64,000 bases of DNA from Nymphaea colorata (taxonomy: Eukaryota > Streptophyta > Magnoliopsida > Nymphaeales > Nymphaeaceae): positions 4,805,205-4,869,204 of the forward strand of contig NC_045138.2 in assembly GCF_008831285.2 (NCBI RefSeq), in the 5' to 3' direction. Numbering within the stretch: the stretch's first letter is position 1; each line of letters starts with the position of its first letter. Position numbers and translations under genes: made by a program. Below are positions 49,842-63,099 of this stretch, in pieces. The notes below the pieces were generated by a model. That model saw nothing but the letters and a program-made list of their open reading frames with translations, had not been told where the DNA came from and ran no database searches.

Positions 49842-52343
49842 ACTGCTCGCACTTCCCACTGCCAGCTGCTTTGCCCGGCACCTGCTCGTGGGACAACGCA
49901 TGAAGAGTTAGAAGCAATTAATGAATGACAATTTTATTGTACGTACCAAGCTGGAGCATTGGTCTTTCCGGCATTTTTGTTCTTTGTCGGTTAATCGATT
50001 GTCATGACACTGAGCGACTGACTATCAATCACGAAGGCCATACAGTGAGAACAAGAAAGCAAAAGGAACCAGTTGCAGAGTCTCTGAAAATTCACGAGGG
50101 AAAGGAGGAATATCAAGAACAGCAATGATTGAATATATAGGAGGCCCATGCAGGAACCCTAGAAATACGTACCAGCCTCTCCTCCCTCCTCGCTAATCAA
50201 TCGATTGGATATAATGGGAAGGAGTGCTGGTGAACCAACTGATAGAAATAATTGAAACCAAAAAAGCCATGGACCCGGGCACCGTGTGGGCAATTGCTTA
50301 CACAGATCCATAAAAAGTGTTGATTTTCATATTAATATTTCATGATAGTTTTTTTAATTTACATATTATTGTTCTTTAAACATTTAAAATTATATAACTA
50401 GCGCCCTCTAGCCAGAATTTTCTGACTCCGCCCCTCTCGAAAGCTACAAAATATGGCTTAACAAGATACACCAACTTTCTCTCAAGTAGATCTTTTTTGT
50501 AGTTTGACAAAATTTCTGAACCTTTTTTGTTTTCTCAAATTTCATGTGACATTTTATGAAGCTATATACGTAAATCTATGAATGGTTGTGTCCTGTTCAA
50601 TGTATGATCGATGGATTAGTTGCCAATTTATTTCTACTAAATTTCACGATTTGTTAAATTGGTTATCTCATATATATAAGCTTCATGACAATTTTAGCTA
50701 TTAATTCCGCAATCCAGGATGAAGTGGAAGTGCCAATATCAAAGTTTCCTCCATGAAAAGGAGCAGTGAAGGAAGAGTCTTGTTACTTGGACTCTGGCTT
50801 CAAGTGGTTATGATTTCAAATTGGTTGTACTAGAGAGCTGCATGTCAGTTCAATCCCTCTATGATCAATAATTGCAGAATTCCAGGACGCGTCTCTTATC
50901 CCTTTACTGTTTGCCTTTTACAGGCTGTTCCACTACACTGTGGGTGCAACATGTTTGCAAGAGAGATTTTATTCTAATTAAGGAGATTTGTGCGTAATAG
51001 TTCACAATTCATTAGCTATATTTTGTATTCATCCTTTCTCAAGTTTTCTAAATCCAATCCTGATAATCTTTTTCTAATTAACTTTACTTCTTAAGGTAAA
51101 GGGTCATTAAGTTGAATAACTAATAGCCATAAACTGAAAGAGCTATACCCTTTGATTTGATCACAACTTTAGGTACAAACACAAATATACAGATGATTTT
51201 GAAAAGTGAATGTAAAAAATATCTGTTTTTAGTTTTCACAAGAATAGATAGATAAATGGGTCAGTGACACCTGTATATGTTGAACTTAATAGTCAAAAGT
51301 CATTCAAACAATATATTTTACTACCAAATGAACAGGATTGATTTATAAGGATCCATAAATCATTGGACTACCACTTTCAACGTAAGTTATAAAATCATAT
51401 TTATGCTTTCAAAAATATACTTCTTATATCATATTTTTAAATGTTTTTTGGACTTGAAGATTGTATTCGTATTGTTAATGTTCTAGAGAAATTCTCAGTG
51501 ATAAAAAAAACTAATTATAATCTTGTGTATTAAAGTAAGATTAAATTCATAATTGCCTTTTTGCTTTATGAACAACATATCAAACCTTTTGTTTTCAGGC
51601 TGCTTGATTGCAGTTGCACAGAAAGAGAAGATGTCAAATTTCGAAAACTAGCGAAAATGGCTGATATTAATCTTGGAAAATGTGGATAAGATCAGAATTA
51701 TTGCGGAGAAAATTTCTACATTAGAGGCTGATTTTCCCTTCTAATTGATTACAAAGACTTTAAGCAATTATCACCTGGAATCATTTTACCAGCATTTTAG
51801 AAATGCATTTAGTTGAGTCAAAAAATTTAAACTGGGGTTGAGAACAAGTAAACAAACAAGTTGAACAGAAAGTTGGCAGGGTACCAACTAGTTGGGCACA
51901 TTAATGGGTCCAGGGTGGCCACTGACCAGCACCCAGAACCAAGACCTTAATTCTATTCTCAAATTTTCTTGACACAGGGTTGCCATGTGCCCACTGAGCA
52001 CATCTGTCTTGTTCTTCTACAACTATTGAAAGAAGATGAGCCTTAAGAATTTTTTGCCCAACACTAAAAATAATGAACTCTCTTTTTTTGAATTTTTAAC
52101 TGTCTCCAATGGTGAAACTTCTCCAACTTATTATTATTCTTGTCTTATTATTATTGTTGTTGTTGTTGTTGTTGTCGTTGTTAGCAATAATAACTAAAAT
52201 TACAGGACCTTAGATAGATTAGATGACTTTAAAGAAGCTAGCGCTCTTTACTTTGAATATTTGATCACCAAATACAGTCAGTGGTTTGAAGAAATTACAC
52301 TTTAGGATAACCGAGCTCGAAAACTAAAAGGCAAATACATAGC
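49842..52343. other. Intergenic, no gene seen
   Basis: AT-rich; the short frame at 49925-50128 matches no family. A (TTG)n-like run lies near 52150-52185. Nothing else recognised. Confidence 0.5.
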
Positions 52344-52562
52344 TAGGATGTTCATGAGTGAGTTCAAGCCGAGTTGAGCAAGCTCGAACTCAGTTCTAGT
52401 GTTTTGAAAGAAACTCCAACTTGGCTCGAGCTCAAGTCAAGTTCGATTTCAGTTGCTCGAGCTCAATTCGGCTCGAGTTCTTAAAACTCGAACTCGGCTT
52501 GATTAAGCTCAAGCCGAAGATTGGCTTGATCCAAGCCAAACATTTCATTACAAAATTATTTT
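52344..52562. mobile_element. hAT-like TCGAG element, left-end fragment
   Basis: Begins TAGGATGTTCATGAGTGAGT and runs through TCGAG-rich sequence to GCCGAAGATTGGCTTGATCC and AAACATTTCATTACAAAATT, collinear with the left half of the 32.1-kb copy. The right end is missing. Confidence 0.65.
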
Positions 52563-54699
52563 TTTAAAGATTAGTGACAAAATTTAGCTCCTAACTCTTT
52601 GAAGGTTAAATGATCTGTATATGTATCTATCAATTTACATGTAAGGGCCACTCTTTTCTTTTCTAAAGGATCCTGAAAATAAATTTCAATATTTCTGAAA
52701 TTTTTAGATACTGCCATGAGTTCCATGGCATTGATTGTCAAGGACGGACCTAATTAAATTGAAAGGCATTCATCTCAGAGACCAGATTTCTTGAAATTCT
52801 TCCAGAACTGCATTCTTACCACAATGGTAGGAAAACAGGTTTATGATAAGGATGTCTAACCAGATCGGATATATTCTAAATCATAGCTGTTTCTTTTCGA
52901 ATTTTTATACATATGAATTAAAATACAACGAATGAAGAAAGGTCATATCTAAATTTGAATCCAAAATCTGATACCATATTCCGAGTCTTTTCTGCATCTT
53001 ATTGTTACATTAACATCTGAATCCAAATTTGAAATTTGAGCCAAATCCGGCTTATTTCGAAATGTAAAAGCATTGGACGTAGGATATTTGTTTAAACTAA
53101 ATCTAATTCAAATTTGATCAGATATTTATGTATTGGAATCCCATCGTATGCCATTTTTTAAAATTGAACCGGATCCCATTTCTTAATTAGATATAACTTT
53201 TTTCTCATTGCTGATTTTTTGTGATTGGTTTGGTATGAAATGCCATCAAAATCAGATATATTGACATTCATAGTTTTTGAAATTGTTAGTTGATTTGGTT
53301 TAATGGTCGAGCATCTCGTGCGTTCGGTGCGGCTTAGCATGGGGCTTCGTGCTTAACTCTATCAAGGCAAATTATGTATTTTTTTTGTTATGTTTGACAA
53401 AGAAACAAAAACTAAAAAGAATTATATTTTTTGTTCTTAGAAGGAACATGTCTGTCTTTTCACACTCAAAGAGAATTTTCAACTCATCCAGTGCACCTGG
53501 AACACCCTTTTTGTCTTATAAAATGCCTTTTAAGATAAAATTTAAAATTTTGTAGCATCTTTTCTCTTCGAAAAATGCCAACTCAAGGTAGGCTTCCGGG
53601 GATCAGGTTATAAACAAAGAATAGGCAAGCCAGCTTGCCCCCTGTCCCGGCAAACACAAGGCCCGGGTCTGAGGTGGGCTTTCATGCCGAGAACCTGGTT
53701 ATATGCGCCATACTGGTGCATGATTTTTCGTGCGCTAATATGGTTAATGACTAAAATACCCTTAATTCACAATGAAAACCAAAGCTCTTTGTAGAGACAA
53801 AATTGAAAATGAAAAAAATAAAAAGACTATAAAGGACATTCATTTTTAATGAATTACCAAAATGTTATTCCATAATTTTCTCTCTTGATGTGGTCCCTCT
53901 TATGGTGTAACACACAAGGTGAGCTCAGGCCTCATACTTTTATTGACAAAAAAATGACTATAAATATATAAAATATGAACCTCATATATAGGTGGGATAT
54001 AAACTGATGGAGGTTAGTAGTCCTAGTAACCCCATTCTCCCATATCAAAGCAATGAAAATCAACAACAAAGACAGAATATATATATATATATATATATAT
54101 ATATGGATTGATTTATCAAATTGCCCTTCATGATCTTCGTCCCTCTAGCATTGTTAGGTTGAATTAGAATGTTTCCTCAGGCTAAAGAAGTAGCAATGAA
54201 GAATTTGTTTTTGTTTAGTCTCGGTCTGTCTGTTTGGTGGATAAAGGAAAAAATTGGACGAAATTAAAATTGACAACAAAGGATCACTTGCATTGCATGT
54301 AAAAAAAAAAAAGTTCTTAGTTCATAGAATGAGGGTCTTCCCATGACACCAGACAGAAAGAAGTTTAAGATTACAAAATTCATGAGAAGATTTAAAACAA
54401 AAGTGAATACTATCAACCTGCAAGATTTTCTTCAAATTTCTTCATGATATCTCAGTCCTCTAATATTCATCTGAAAAGGGATACTAATCGGCCGCAAGAT
54501 GCTATCTTTATTTTTGCTGAGGTCAGTGAATGGACGGTAGCCACCTTTCAAAAACAACTGAAAACCCTTAGGGTTTTTCATTAAATGAACATACAAGGGA
54601 TGTTTTTGGTAACTTACACGATTGCTTCAAATAGTATGGGCACTTCCAAATGATTCACCTATCTCCATGTTCTGCATCCATTCAAAGATCTGTCGGCGT
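52563..54699. other. Intergenic, no gene seen
   Basis: AT-rich with an (AT)n tract at 54079-54104. The stretch 54420-54700 could be the ruined continuation of the gypsy-like element beyond its protease, but no reverse-transcriptase motif is visible. Confidence 0.45.
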
Positions 54700-54799
54700 A
54701 GAGAGCATTGGTTGCGCCAACCTTTCGACCGGATCCTCAGCACGTATGGTCATGACTGATGGGCCAAAATTTCATTTGAGGCACCGATGAAGAGTGGAT

Positions 54800-55473
54800 G
54801 GGATCCCTCGTGTTTGGTGGATCCAAGGTCATCCCAAAAATAAGTTATATGATGGTGGTACATCCACCACATGGAATACATTACAATAACTAGTGTTTCC
54901 AATGATTACGTTCATATCGAGGGTACCCTTGATGTTCATGCCTCAGCCATTGTATTCGTAGATCTTGATATCATCAAAGCGGTATTTGTCTTCACGAAAC
55001 CCCAATGCTTTGGCCATGAGATCATGACAAATGTTTAAGCTACTTCCTGCATCGATCAATACATATGGCATAGTCATCTTGTTGACTTGGACTACGATGT
55101 AAAGGGCATCTTGATTGTAATAACCCCATTTTGTGAGATCTTTTTTTGAAAAGGTAATTGACTAGTCTTTAAAGGTCTGAATCCAATCTCCCTCAACCAT
55201 ACGCTCTTTCAAGGGGAGGACCTCACCCAAGTAGCACGAATCTTCATCCGAAGAGTTATCTGATGATTCATTATCACCGCTTCGTAGGATAAAAGACTTT
55301 AGGATTATGTGAAGTTTTTTGGGTGAACTTTTTCTCTTGTTGTTCTTCACAGCAATAAAATCTAGAGGTTTCTTACTTCGATCTGTCATCATGACTTTGT
55401 ATAAACTGCTTCCATCAAAAGGTCGGATGTGATCATGCAGATGATATGGGAGTGGAGTGCCTGTGGTGATCAT
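54800..55473 (-). pseudogene. Ty3/gypsy aspartic protease region
   Basis: One reading frame runs from 55473 through an acidic Ser/Asp-rich stretch, a TAG at 55162 and then the protease. VLIDAGSSLNIC near 55065-55030 is the catalytic D-x-G-S loop, with Ala where Thr, Gly or Asn is usual. The partner motif YNLFLG-stop-PWIH lies near 54850-54825, where the Arg codon of LGRPW has become TGA. A further TGA sits between them near 54945. Inactive. Confidence 0.75.
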
Positions 55474-55475
55474 GG

Positions 55476-56360
55476 CTACTGCCGCATTCCATGGTCAGGA
55501 AATAGATTCCTCAACACCTCAGGGATGCTATCATCACCAATCTTGAGATCCTTGTTGATGAAGTCTTGAATAATGTTTTTGAGAACAAAACAATTCTCAG
55601 TGTCATGATCAGGGGCACGATGAAACTTACATAGTTTTTCTTTATTTTCTCCCATCATTTTCGGAGGCTCTAATACTTTTGGCAAGACGATAGTTTCTTT
55701 GGCAAAGAGGTATTCTAGGATCTTCTCACGAGACTGACTGAGATGAGTGAATTTTCGGTCATTACCCTAGCCTGGGTGTTTGTTTTTCCTTTTATCATTG
55801 CCTTGATAAACTACGTGTTCTTCTTGTGACTGATTTCATTGTCACGCTCATAACTGGTGCTGTTGTCCTTTCGAATGCCAACATTAGCTATGAAGTGTGC
55901 AGGCAACTGTGTCCTCTCTCCTTCTTTTCATCTTCGTTGTACTTAAGAGCAATGATTCCACCAAAATCACATTCCTCAATTCCTTCCTTTATTGAATTTG
56001 CTTGTTCAATCAACTCGACAAAGGTCTTGGTCGAAGCATTATGGATGAGACTTTTCAAGGGCTGGGCAAGATTTTTCCTAATGAGTGACAAAATTTGTGT
56101 TTCAAAAATAGGCTCACTCATATAGTTGCATTAAATTCTCCATTTTTTGGATGAATTCTCGAGCTTTTTCTCATTGTTTCTGATGGAAACTACAAATGGT
56201 ACTGAGGGTTGGAGCCATGGGAGCATTTTGCTCAAATCTTTCGACAAACATATTAATCAATTTGTCAAATTTCTTCAGTACGATTGGGTTGACATTTTCT
56301 TTGTACCATTGTGCAACAATGCCTTCAAGACTTCTTGAAAAATAGCGAAACAAAGCTATG
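55476..56360 (-). pseudogene. Ty3/gypsy gag fragment
   Basis: Minus-strand pieces read FRYFSRSLEGIVAQWY and FVERFEQNAPMA (near 56350-56200), the core of a retrotransposon gag domain. They are followed by SIKEGIEECDF (near 55980) and, at 55640-55590, CKFHRAPDHDTENCFVLKNI, the His/Cys segment typical of plant gypsy gag. The pieces lie in different frames, so frameshifts have accumulated. Confidence 0.75.
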
Positions 56361-57289
56361 TTATTTGTTCAAATTTTGTAGTAATAATTAAAGATGGTTG
56401 AAAGATGAACGTATGAGCATGTGGTTCCATCATATCTGACAAACTCCTTGGGTAAGCCTTTTACGTTTCGAGTATTTCCCTTTCCCTCTAAGTTCAAGAT
56501 TGTTTATTCTTTTCTCCATTTCATAAAACCTGTGCCTAGTCAGACTTTCATCACTTGATTCGACTAATTCCAGCTTTGCTTTTTTTTTTCTTGCCCTTGA
56601 TCTCCTTTACTTTCTCTTCAGAACTCTCACTGTCGGAGCAATTGTTGGGGACGTGCTTCTTTGTCTTTTTGCCTTTTCTGGTAGGCTTTTTCTTTCTTTT
56701 GAATTTCTTTTCTGAACTTCTAGTGGTGATAAAACTAGGTGAGCTGCTTTCCACCATAATTTCTTTTCCCTTCTTGCTTTTCTTTGTTGTCTTTTCTTTC
56801 TTAGAAGAAGCAACTTGGGTTTTTCTTCCTTACTAGTTGCTGAATCTGAACCTAGATGATCTTCATCCCGATCTGTAGGAGAAGACTTGTTGTTTTTCTT
56901 CTTTCTCTTTTGCTTGACAGCATTTTCAATTTTTGGTTCTGGAGTAACCATCAGGAGCTTTTGTTCTTCTTGTTCCCTCAAGAATCGCTCCATGAACAAC
57001 CAGAACATAGCCTTTTGGCTCGATTGCTGGGAGGCCAAGTGTTTCTGGCCTAAGTTCGAAAGATGAAACTTCATTATGAGCAGCTTGCTTAGTTTGTGCT
57101 TTGGTCTCAACCATCTTGTTGGTTTTTAAGTATTCCCTTTGTGAGACAGGAAAATAAAGAGTAATTGGAAGGAAATAGTGACAAATTGAATGTTCATATT
57201 GCACGAAGAGTTTTAAAGTTACATTCAAAGAAAATACTGACAAAGATGACAATGACTAAAGATGATGACATAAGAAGTACAAAATAATT

Positions 57290-58506
57290 TTTTAATGAAG
57301 GATGGATGGTGGTCGGTTGGCATCCCACCACTCGGTATATTCCTTCTTTACCACTGGGCCTAAGAACCAAGTGTATGAAATATGCGTCTTCCATTCTTGT
57401 AGAGCTACTGCAAACAATGCCGCCCATTGAAAAGAACTGATGACGAATTCAGGAATAGATCCGATTAGTGCATGCAAAGAAACCATCTTCTATCTTTGAA
57501 AGGATTGTCTCATGTATCTATCAGCACAGTAGTCAACTATGAACTAAGGGCTCAAGAGTGTGGTACGCCCATAATAATGATGAGTGTATCAAGGTAGACT
57601 CTAACGATGATTGAAATAGTCCCAAATGGTCTCTCATTCATTCAATTGCTCAATCAAATGACGGTATTGCTCTAAGACCATCAATGCTCAATCAGTGTTT
57701 CTGAATAGACTGACTTGAGGTTCTGCATGCTTGAGAAACCACAATTGTAAAACATATGTGCATCCTTCTATGAAGTCGGTATCTCCAATGGTGAAACAGG
57801 TGAGTCTTCGATAGAGGAAAGCTAAGGTTGTCATTGTTACTGACAAGTGTCGGGTTCCACTATGCCCTCATATTTGAAAAAGTTGGGCAATACGAACATC
57901 TAGGAGGTCACTTCCGTCGGTAAAAAGAGTCCACTGTACAAAACATCATACAATGTTTAATCATTCTATGACTTTTTGAGGTAAAGTGGAAGGTCCAACA
58001 TAGGCTTCAAATTCTTCATACAAGTTTTTTAGGTTTATGCTTTGGCTCTTATGGCTTTCTACTAGAGGCCAAGTTTTTCGTCTAGTAAAGTGAGCTGTAA
58101 GGCCATTTGCATTTACCTTGATCGGGTTCATGAGGAATTGTTTCTCTAATGGTTCACTTGAGTCACAAGTTGGGGTGGGGAGGTCTAGTATTTCAACAAA
58201 TTCATCTAATAATATCGTCATTTCTCCCCATGGAAACCAAAAAGAGGAAGTCCTTGGGTTCCACCGCTCGGCAATTGCATACACCAAATTTCCATCCACT
58301 GATTGCATTCCTCCGTCTGCCATTGTCTTTAGCCCACATTCTTCAAAGTAGGAAGAAAACATCCGAGAGAAGGTGAGATGCCAAGACCGATACCATTTGG
58401 GAGCCAAATGTTTAGATTCGAGAGAGATGTAAGTAGACTGTTCGGGTCCTTCCTCGAAGAGAATGTGATCATAAGGGAAGGCGACACTATGTTGGAAAGG
58501 ATACAC
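57290..58506 (-). pseudogene. Plant mobile domain (MAIN-like) fragment
   Basis: The first 181 codons (58506 to 57964) are open and include ERWNPRTSSFWFPWGEMTIL and LDEFVEILDLPT, the pattern of plant mobile domains (PMD; Arabidopsis MAIN and MAIL proteins and TE copies). Reading continues in the family pattern to about 57290, with segments such as LAFLYRRL and EGCTYVLQLWFLKHAE and then EWWDANRP, but several stops and at least one frame change interrupt it. PMDs occur both in host genes and in gypsy and MuDR transposons; the gag and protease downstream favour the transposon type. Confidence 0.75.
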
Positions 58507-59329
58507 CTTGAATGATGACTCTGAATGGTAGAGATTAGATTAGAAAAAGATTGATTAGGTTGACAAAGACAGTATGAAGTAAAGGTACATAATGAGGTTG
58601 TAAAAGATTACACAAGGTTTTATGCACATCCATATGTCATTTGAAATAATTTTTGTAGATAAATGAGTATGAGGACCTAATTGAGATAATTTTGTGCCAC
58701 GGTAATCCAATGTCAAAGTTATGCTTATATACTTTAGCCAAATGGCTTAGTACGAGCGTAGATTCTTCCTTAAGCAAGTAAGGGTATGATTCATCTACTT
58801 CTTTTTGATAGCTCATCAATATACCACAAATTACCACTCATGGTACTAACGAGGGGGTTTTTCCACCCAAGGTGTGGTTCAGTTGTAAAGCTTAGTCATG
58901 TGCTACCGCCTAAGATCAAGACCGACAACATGATAACCAAGATAAGTAGGTATGAGGAATTTTGAAATATGAGAAATCATGCAAAATCAGTTGTCTCTAG
59001 TGCAATGTTGCCTAAAATGATGATTAAAATAAATAAAAGAGTAAACATTATCTTCAAACAACTCTTAAATTGAGGAGAGTTGTATTTGATCTTAGATCTA
59101 AATGAACATGATTGATCATCCTCAATTAGTCTTATATGCAAGAAAACAAATACAATCACTAAGAAATGTAATGAAATGCCGATGAGGTCAAGGTCAAAGT
59201 AGGGGATATGCTTTATCATCGGCAATGTATGAGATGTTAAAGTTAGTGGAAATACATCAATTATAATCATAGTCAAACGATAACGGGTCTCATCACGGTC
59301 GTCATCTGTTCGCATCACCAAAATTTTTT

Positions 59330-60233
59330 TGGTTGGTTTTGCAGTGCTCCAGAAAATTGAGTTTTTATTTTGAAAATGAGAGAGAAAGGGACTCGCCCGA
59401 CGGTACGAGAATTAGTAGTTCCTGACGCCTTTACTGGGGTAATCAATCCAAGGGCTATGCTTATTATTGATGCATTTCATTTTGGCTTAAACATTTTTTT
59501 TTATTTTATATGCAGTGCAGAAAAATGTTGAAGGTTTTGATGTTTCAAATTTTTGAAGAGGTTCTTGAATAATCACTTGAGAATGAAAAATATTTTGGGA
59601 AAAACTAGGATATAGAAATCTTTGTAAATATCATTTGGAAAACTTGGGAAATCATTTTGAAATCACTTTAGTGTTCTCTTAAGATTTTAAGTATGTTTGA
59701 GATTTTGCTCTAATTCGGTTACTACCTATCTAGTGCTTAAATTTTTTTAGCAATGTGCTTGTAATCATAAGTGGTATTACGTGAATGTGAATGCATGAAT
59801 GCATTGATCCTATATGATTCATTTCTACCACAACATTGTGAATATATGAATGCGTTGATCCTATATGATTCATTTCTACCACAACATTCATCTAAAAGAC
59901 ATTTCTACCATAACATAGATCTAAGATTTTTGTAATAAATATTTTTGATCAAAAGAAAAAAGGTTTTGAAAATGGAATGAGGTTGTGAACTATCAAGTAT
60001 GAATCCAATATTGGATAATTAGTTGAATTTTGGTCTTGATGAAGTCGGTAAATAAAAGATCATGAGAAAACGTTTAAAGGAATGGAAGAGATACAATATT
60101 CTTATAAAAAGAAGGAGAGAGAGAGAGACAAAGAGACTTCAAAGATCACTAGATGAAAGATTTTGAAATAAGATGATATATATGTATACATATTTGTATA
60201 AGCACTTGAAAATGAAGTCTTAACTTAAATAGA

Positions 60234-60305
<72 letters not shown>

Positions 60306-60860
60306 ACATACATAGAGAGAGACAGATGAAGGAATCATTATGTGCACATATATGTATATAATAAGTATATACATATGTGTCTTCATGAGATTAAAAATAA
60401 ACAAATAGTTTAAAATAACCAACTTCAAGTTTGATGTAGGCCAGAGGGGAGCTTGGACTCATGCAAAAGCCTAAGCTAAGTCTCCAAAGCCACATTAAAA
60501 ATGGATCTCTTGATAATATTTTGGAAAACATGATTATAAACATAAAATATAGTTATTTCATTAGTTACAAGGGAATATATTTCTTCCACCATTGGGTATG
60601 GGAGACACTCAAACCACACGATAAGATGCTCAATAGGGTTTTCAATGGGATGATTAAAAGAAAACTAACACAAATTGACATGTAAATGCATATTAACATG
60701 TACATATTCGTGAGGGTTTTTCCTGAGTTGGACAAGTCCCAACCTCAAAAATTAACATAATTCTCATTCTTACCGTGCATTCACATATAAAAAAAATCGA
60801 ACAACTATGCATAGATAATATGTAAGCAATGTTTAAGGAAAAAAAAAAGAGAGCATGATT
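59330..60860. other. AT-rich stretch, no gene seen
   Basis: No protein family recognised on either strand. It holds a 51-bp tandem duplication (59795-59888, unit starting ATGAATGC), an (AT)n tract of about 64 bp at 60239-60302 and short (GA)n runs. It lies between the mobile-domain fragment and LTR-like segment A, where the leader of the gypsy element would be expected. Confidence 0.5.
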
Positions 60861-61320
60861 CAACTATGAAATAAGATATTATCTCATCTTTTCATGCTCT
60901 CGGTGTACTCATATAGTTATAATAGATATTGAGAGTTATCTCATATAGTTATGAGAAAATGAGGAAGAGAGGAAATAGGAGAAGCAAAATAAGAGAATAT
61001 TCAAGAAATGATATAATATGATTCAAACATAAATTGAAATATCACTTCACCTTCTCATGCTCTCGGTGCACTTAAGAATAACATTTTGACTTTAAAATAG
61101 AAATTTTAGGGTTATCTTGCATGGCTATGCGGAGATGAAAAAGAGAGAAAATGAAAAAACCAAAACAATGCTACATTCAATAAAGGAAAGAACATGATTC
61201 AATAATAAATTAAAATAGAGATTCCCAGTGCACTTAAGAATAGCCTCTTGACTCTAAAATAGAGATTTTAGGGCTATCTTGTAGGACCATGAGGAGATGA
61301 AAAAGGGAGAAAACAAGTCA
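60860..61320. repeat. Degenerate tandem repeat, unit about 170-190 bp
   Basis: Three diverged copies carry the series CATGCTCTCGGTGCACTTAA, GAATA, TTTTAGGGTTATCTTG and GAGATGAAAAAG: near 60888, 61058 and 61225. The first copy is the most diverged (GTGTACTCATATAG). The array adjoins LTR-like segment A and may be part of it. Confidence 0.55.
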
Positions 61321-61379
61321 AAAAAATGAGAGGGATGATGATTACATACTTCTAATTAGAATGACTTCAAGAAAATGAA

Positions 61380-62365
61380 CAACCTTGTTTAAAATGATCC
61401 TACATCGTCTTGAGTGAACCTCCAAGATGATGAAGATGATGCATCCAAGAAAGTTGCAGTTTGATTAAACTTGCTTTAAGTTGGAGAAGAAGAAGAAGAA
61501 TGAGAAGGAAAGAAGAAGAAGGAAATGGAGAAAGAGAGCTAAAACTCTAAGTCCCCAAATGAAAATGCACTAGAGCTTCTCCAAGAGCTAGTTCATACCC
61601 AAGGGGGAGGATAATGACGGTTTTTATAGAGAATTTTAGAGTCAAAACTCAAAATTTGATTTTTCTGAATTTTACAACATTTTGATCCGAATTGCAAATA
61701 ATTTTGAATTATTTTTTCTAAAAAATAGGTTTTGACTAAGTGGGATTGGCCCCCAATGGGCAGTTTTTGGCAAGAAAACAGTAGGCACTATTGCGCACCA
61801 GGCGCAACAGCGCCCGACTCTGGGAAAATTGCGCGGCAGTGTGCTGCAGCTATCGCGTAGCGCGACGCTGTGGGATCGCGCGTGCGTGCGCGCGTTGCGC
61901 TGTCGCACGACTTTGCGTCACGGGACGCACAAGCTATTTTTTTTTTAAATTCAATAAAATTTAATAAAATCTGGTAGCATAAAACATTAATATTGTTTAA
62001 ACATTCATTTTTTTTATTTAAAGTGTGTAAAAGAAAAGTTCTTTGTTAAAAATGGGCAGTGGACTCCATTTTGAGCGACTCCGAACTTGCTCCAAATCTG
62101 ACTTTGATTTAGTTGATTGTCGACTCATTCGAGCGTGCGACTTAGGTTTAAAACGTGTTTTGGCATGTCAATGAGACCTTAGAACAAAGGGAATGTCCAT
62201 GCTCGCGCGACACTCAAATTTTGTCGTTTTGAACGCGATTCAAATTTTGGATTTGAAATGTTTGATTTGGATCTGAACTGCGGCTTTTGACTAATTTAGA
62301 TCCAATAATTGGGTTTTGTTTTTTGGTAAAAGAGTAACATTTTGGAAAAATTTGAGGTGATTACA
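61380..62365 (-). repeat. LTR-like segment A (gypsy family, minus orientation)
   Basis: Read on the minus strand it begins TGTAATCACCTCAAATTTTT (position 62365) and has a TATA-like box CTCTATAAAAAC near 61630. Downstream is a CT-rich leader containing TTGGAGAAGCTCTAGTGC and a block complementary to the GAAGAAGAAGAA stretch. A second copy of the same plan lies at 63.1-63.6 kb. This copy is about twice as long because it holds extra sequence near 61680-62060. The downstream border is not clear and could extend to about 60.7 kb. Confidence 0.6.
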
Positions 62366-62803
62366 CAAATATACCAACTGATAATATCATCATGGCTTTG
62401 AAGCAAGACTAAACGCCATATTGTGGTGTCTCATCATTAACGTGATATTGAACATCTTCCGGAATCTTATTCCATTCTTTGATGATTGCTTTAGATATAT
62501 GGCTAAATAGATCATCGATAAGATACTCATAATTCATGAGTCCTGAAAAACAATGGTCAAAATGCTTAAGAAGAAACAGCCCTGTAAGCAAGAAACACAA
62601 ACTGGATCTGTTGGAATCGACGACCTGCTCAACTTTCAAATGTCCATTTTTTGGCAAATAAATACTTCTCCATTTGACAAAGTGAATATGATGAAGCCCA
62701 ATATTAGAATCTTACCACAATAAATTCGAAAAAGTTCTTTTTCAGCGGGAGATGGAAGTTTGGAGGCAACTTCAGGACCATGATCCCCAATATTGGGGAA
62801 CGG

Positions 62804-63058
62804 TAGGGGCAGAGCCAATACCCTGGCCCCACTTCAATTGTTTTTTTTTTTTAAAAATACATGTAAATGGGGGGTGGGGGGCGCAGCATGTACCCTGGCC
62901 CCACTTCAATTGTTTTTTTTTTTTTAAAAAATACATGTAAATTTTAGAAAATTTTACTGTCTTATAGAAAAATTTTGAAAAATAATATTTCGGCCTCTTG
63001 TCAAAATTTAGAAACTTTAATTCAGCCCTCTCGTGAAAAATTTCTGGCTCCGCCCCTA
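62804..63058. mobile_element. Small inverted-repeat element of the GGGGCGGAGCC family
   Basis: Starts TAGGGGCAGAGCCA and ends TGGCTCCGCCCCTA, imperfect inverted repeats of about 14 bp. Inside, a block beginning ACCCTGGCCCCACTTCAATT occurs twice (62820 and 62892), followed by ACATGTAAAT and TTTTGAAAAATAATATTTC. The same body recurs at 34724-34916. No convincing target duplication. Type unknown. Confidence 0.6.
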
Positions 63059-63099
63059 TAGGAACCCCTAGTGTGATATGTTTAGTCTAACAAAGCCTA

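Larger units (their letters stand above)
54700..58506 (-). mobile_element. Decayed Ty3/gypsy-like element with plant mobile domain, gag and protease
   Basis: On the minus strand, from high to low coordinates: a plant mobile domain (58506 to about 57290), a Lys/Glu/Ser-rich low-complexity linker (about 57250-56550), gag (about 56360-55480) and an aspartic protease (about 55140-54820). Each part has stops or frame changes. No reverse transcriptase, RNase H or integrase is recognisable downstream of the protease, and I see no matching 3' LTR, so the 3' part is deleted or the element was non-autonomous. LTR-like segments in the same orientation lie upstream at 61.4-62.4 kb. Confidence 0.75.

Noticed and set aside
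55826-56125. 99-codon open frame on the + strand
   Set aside because: Antisense shadow of the minus-strand gypsy gag fragment.
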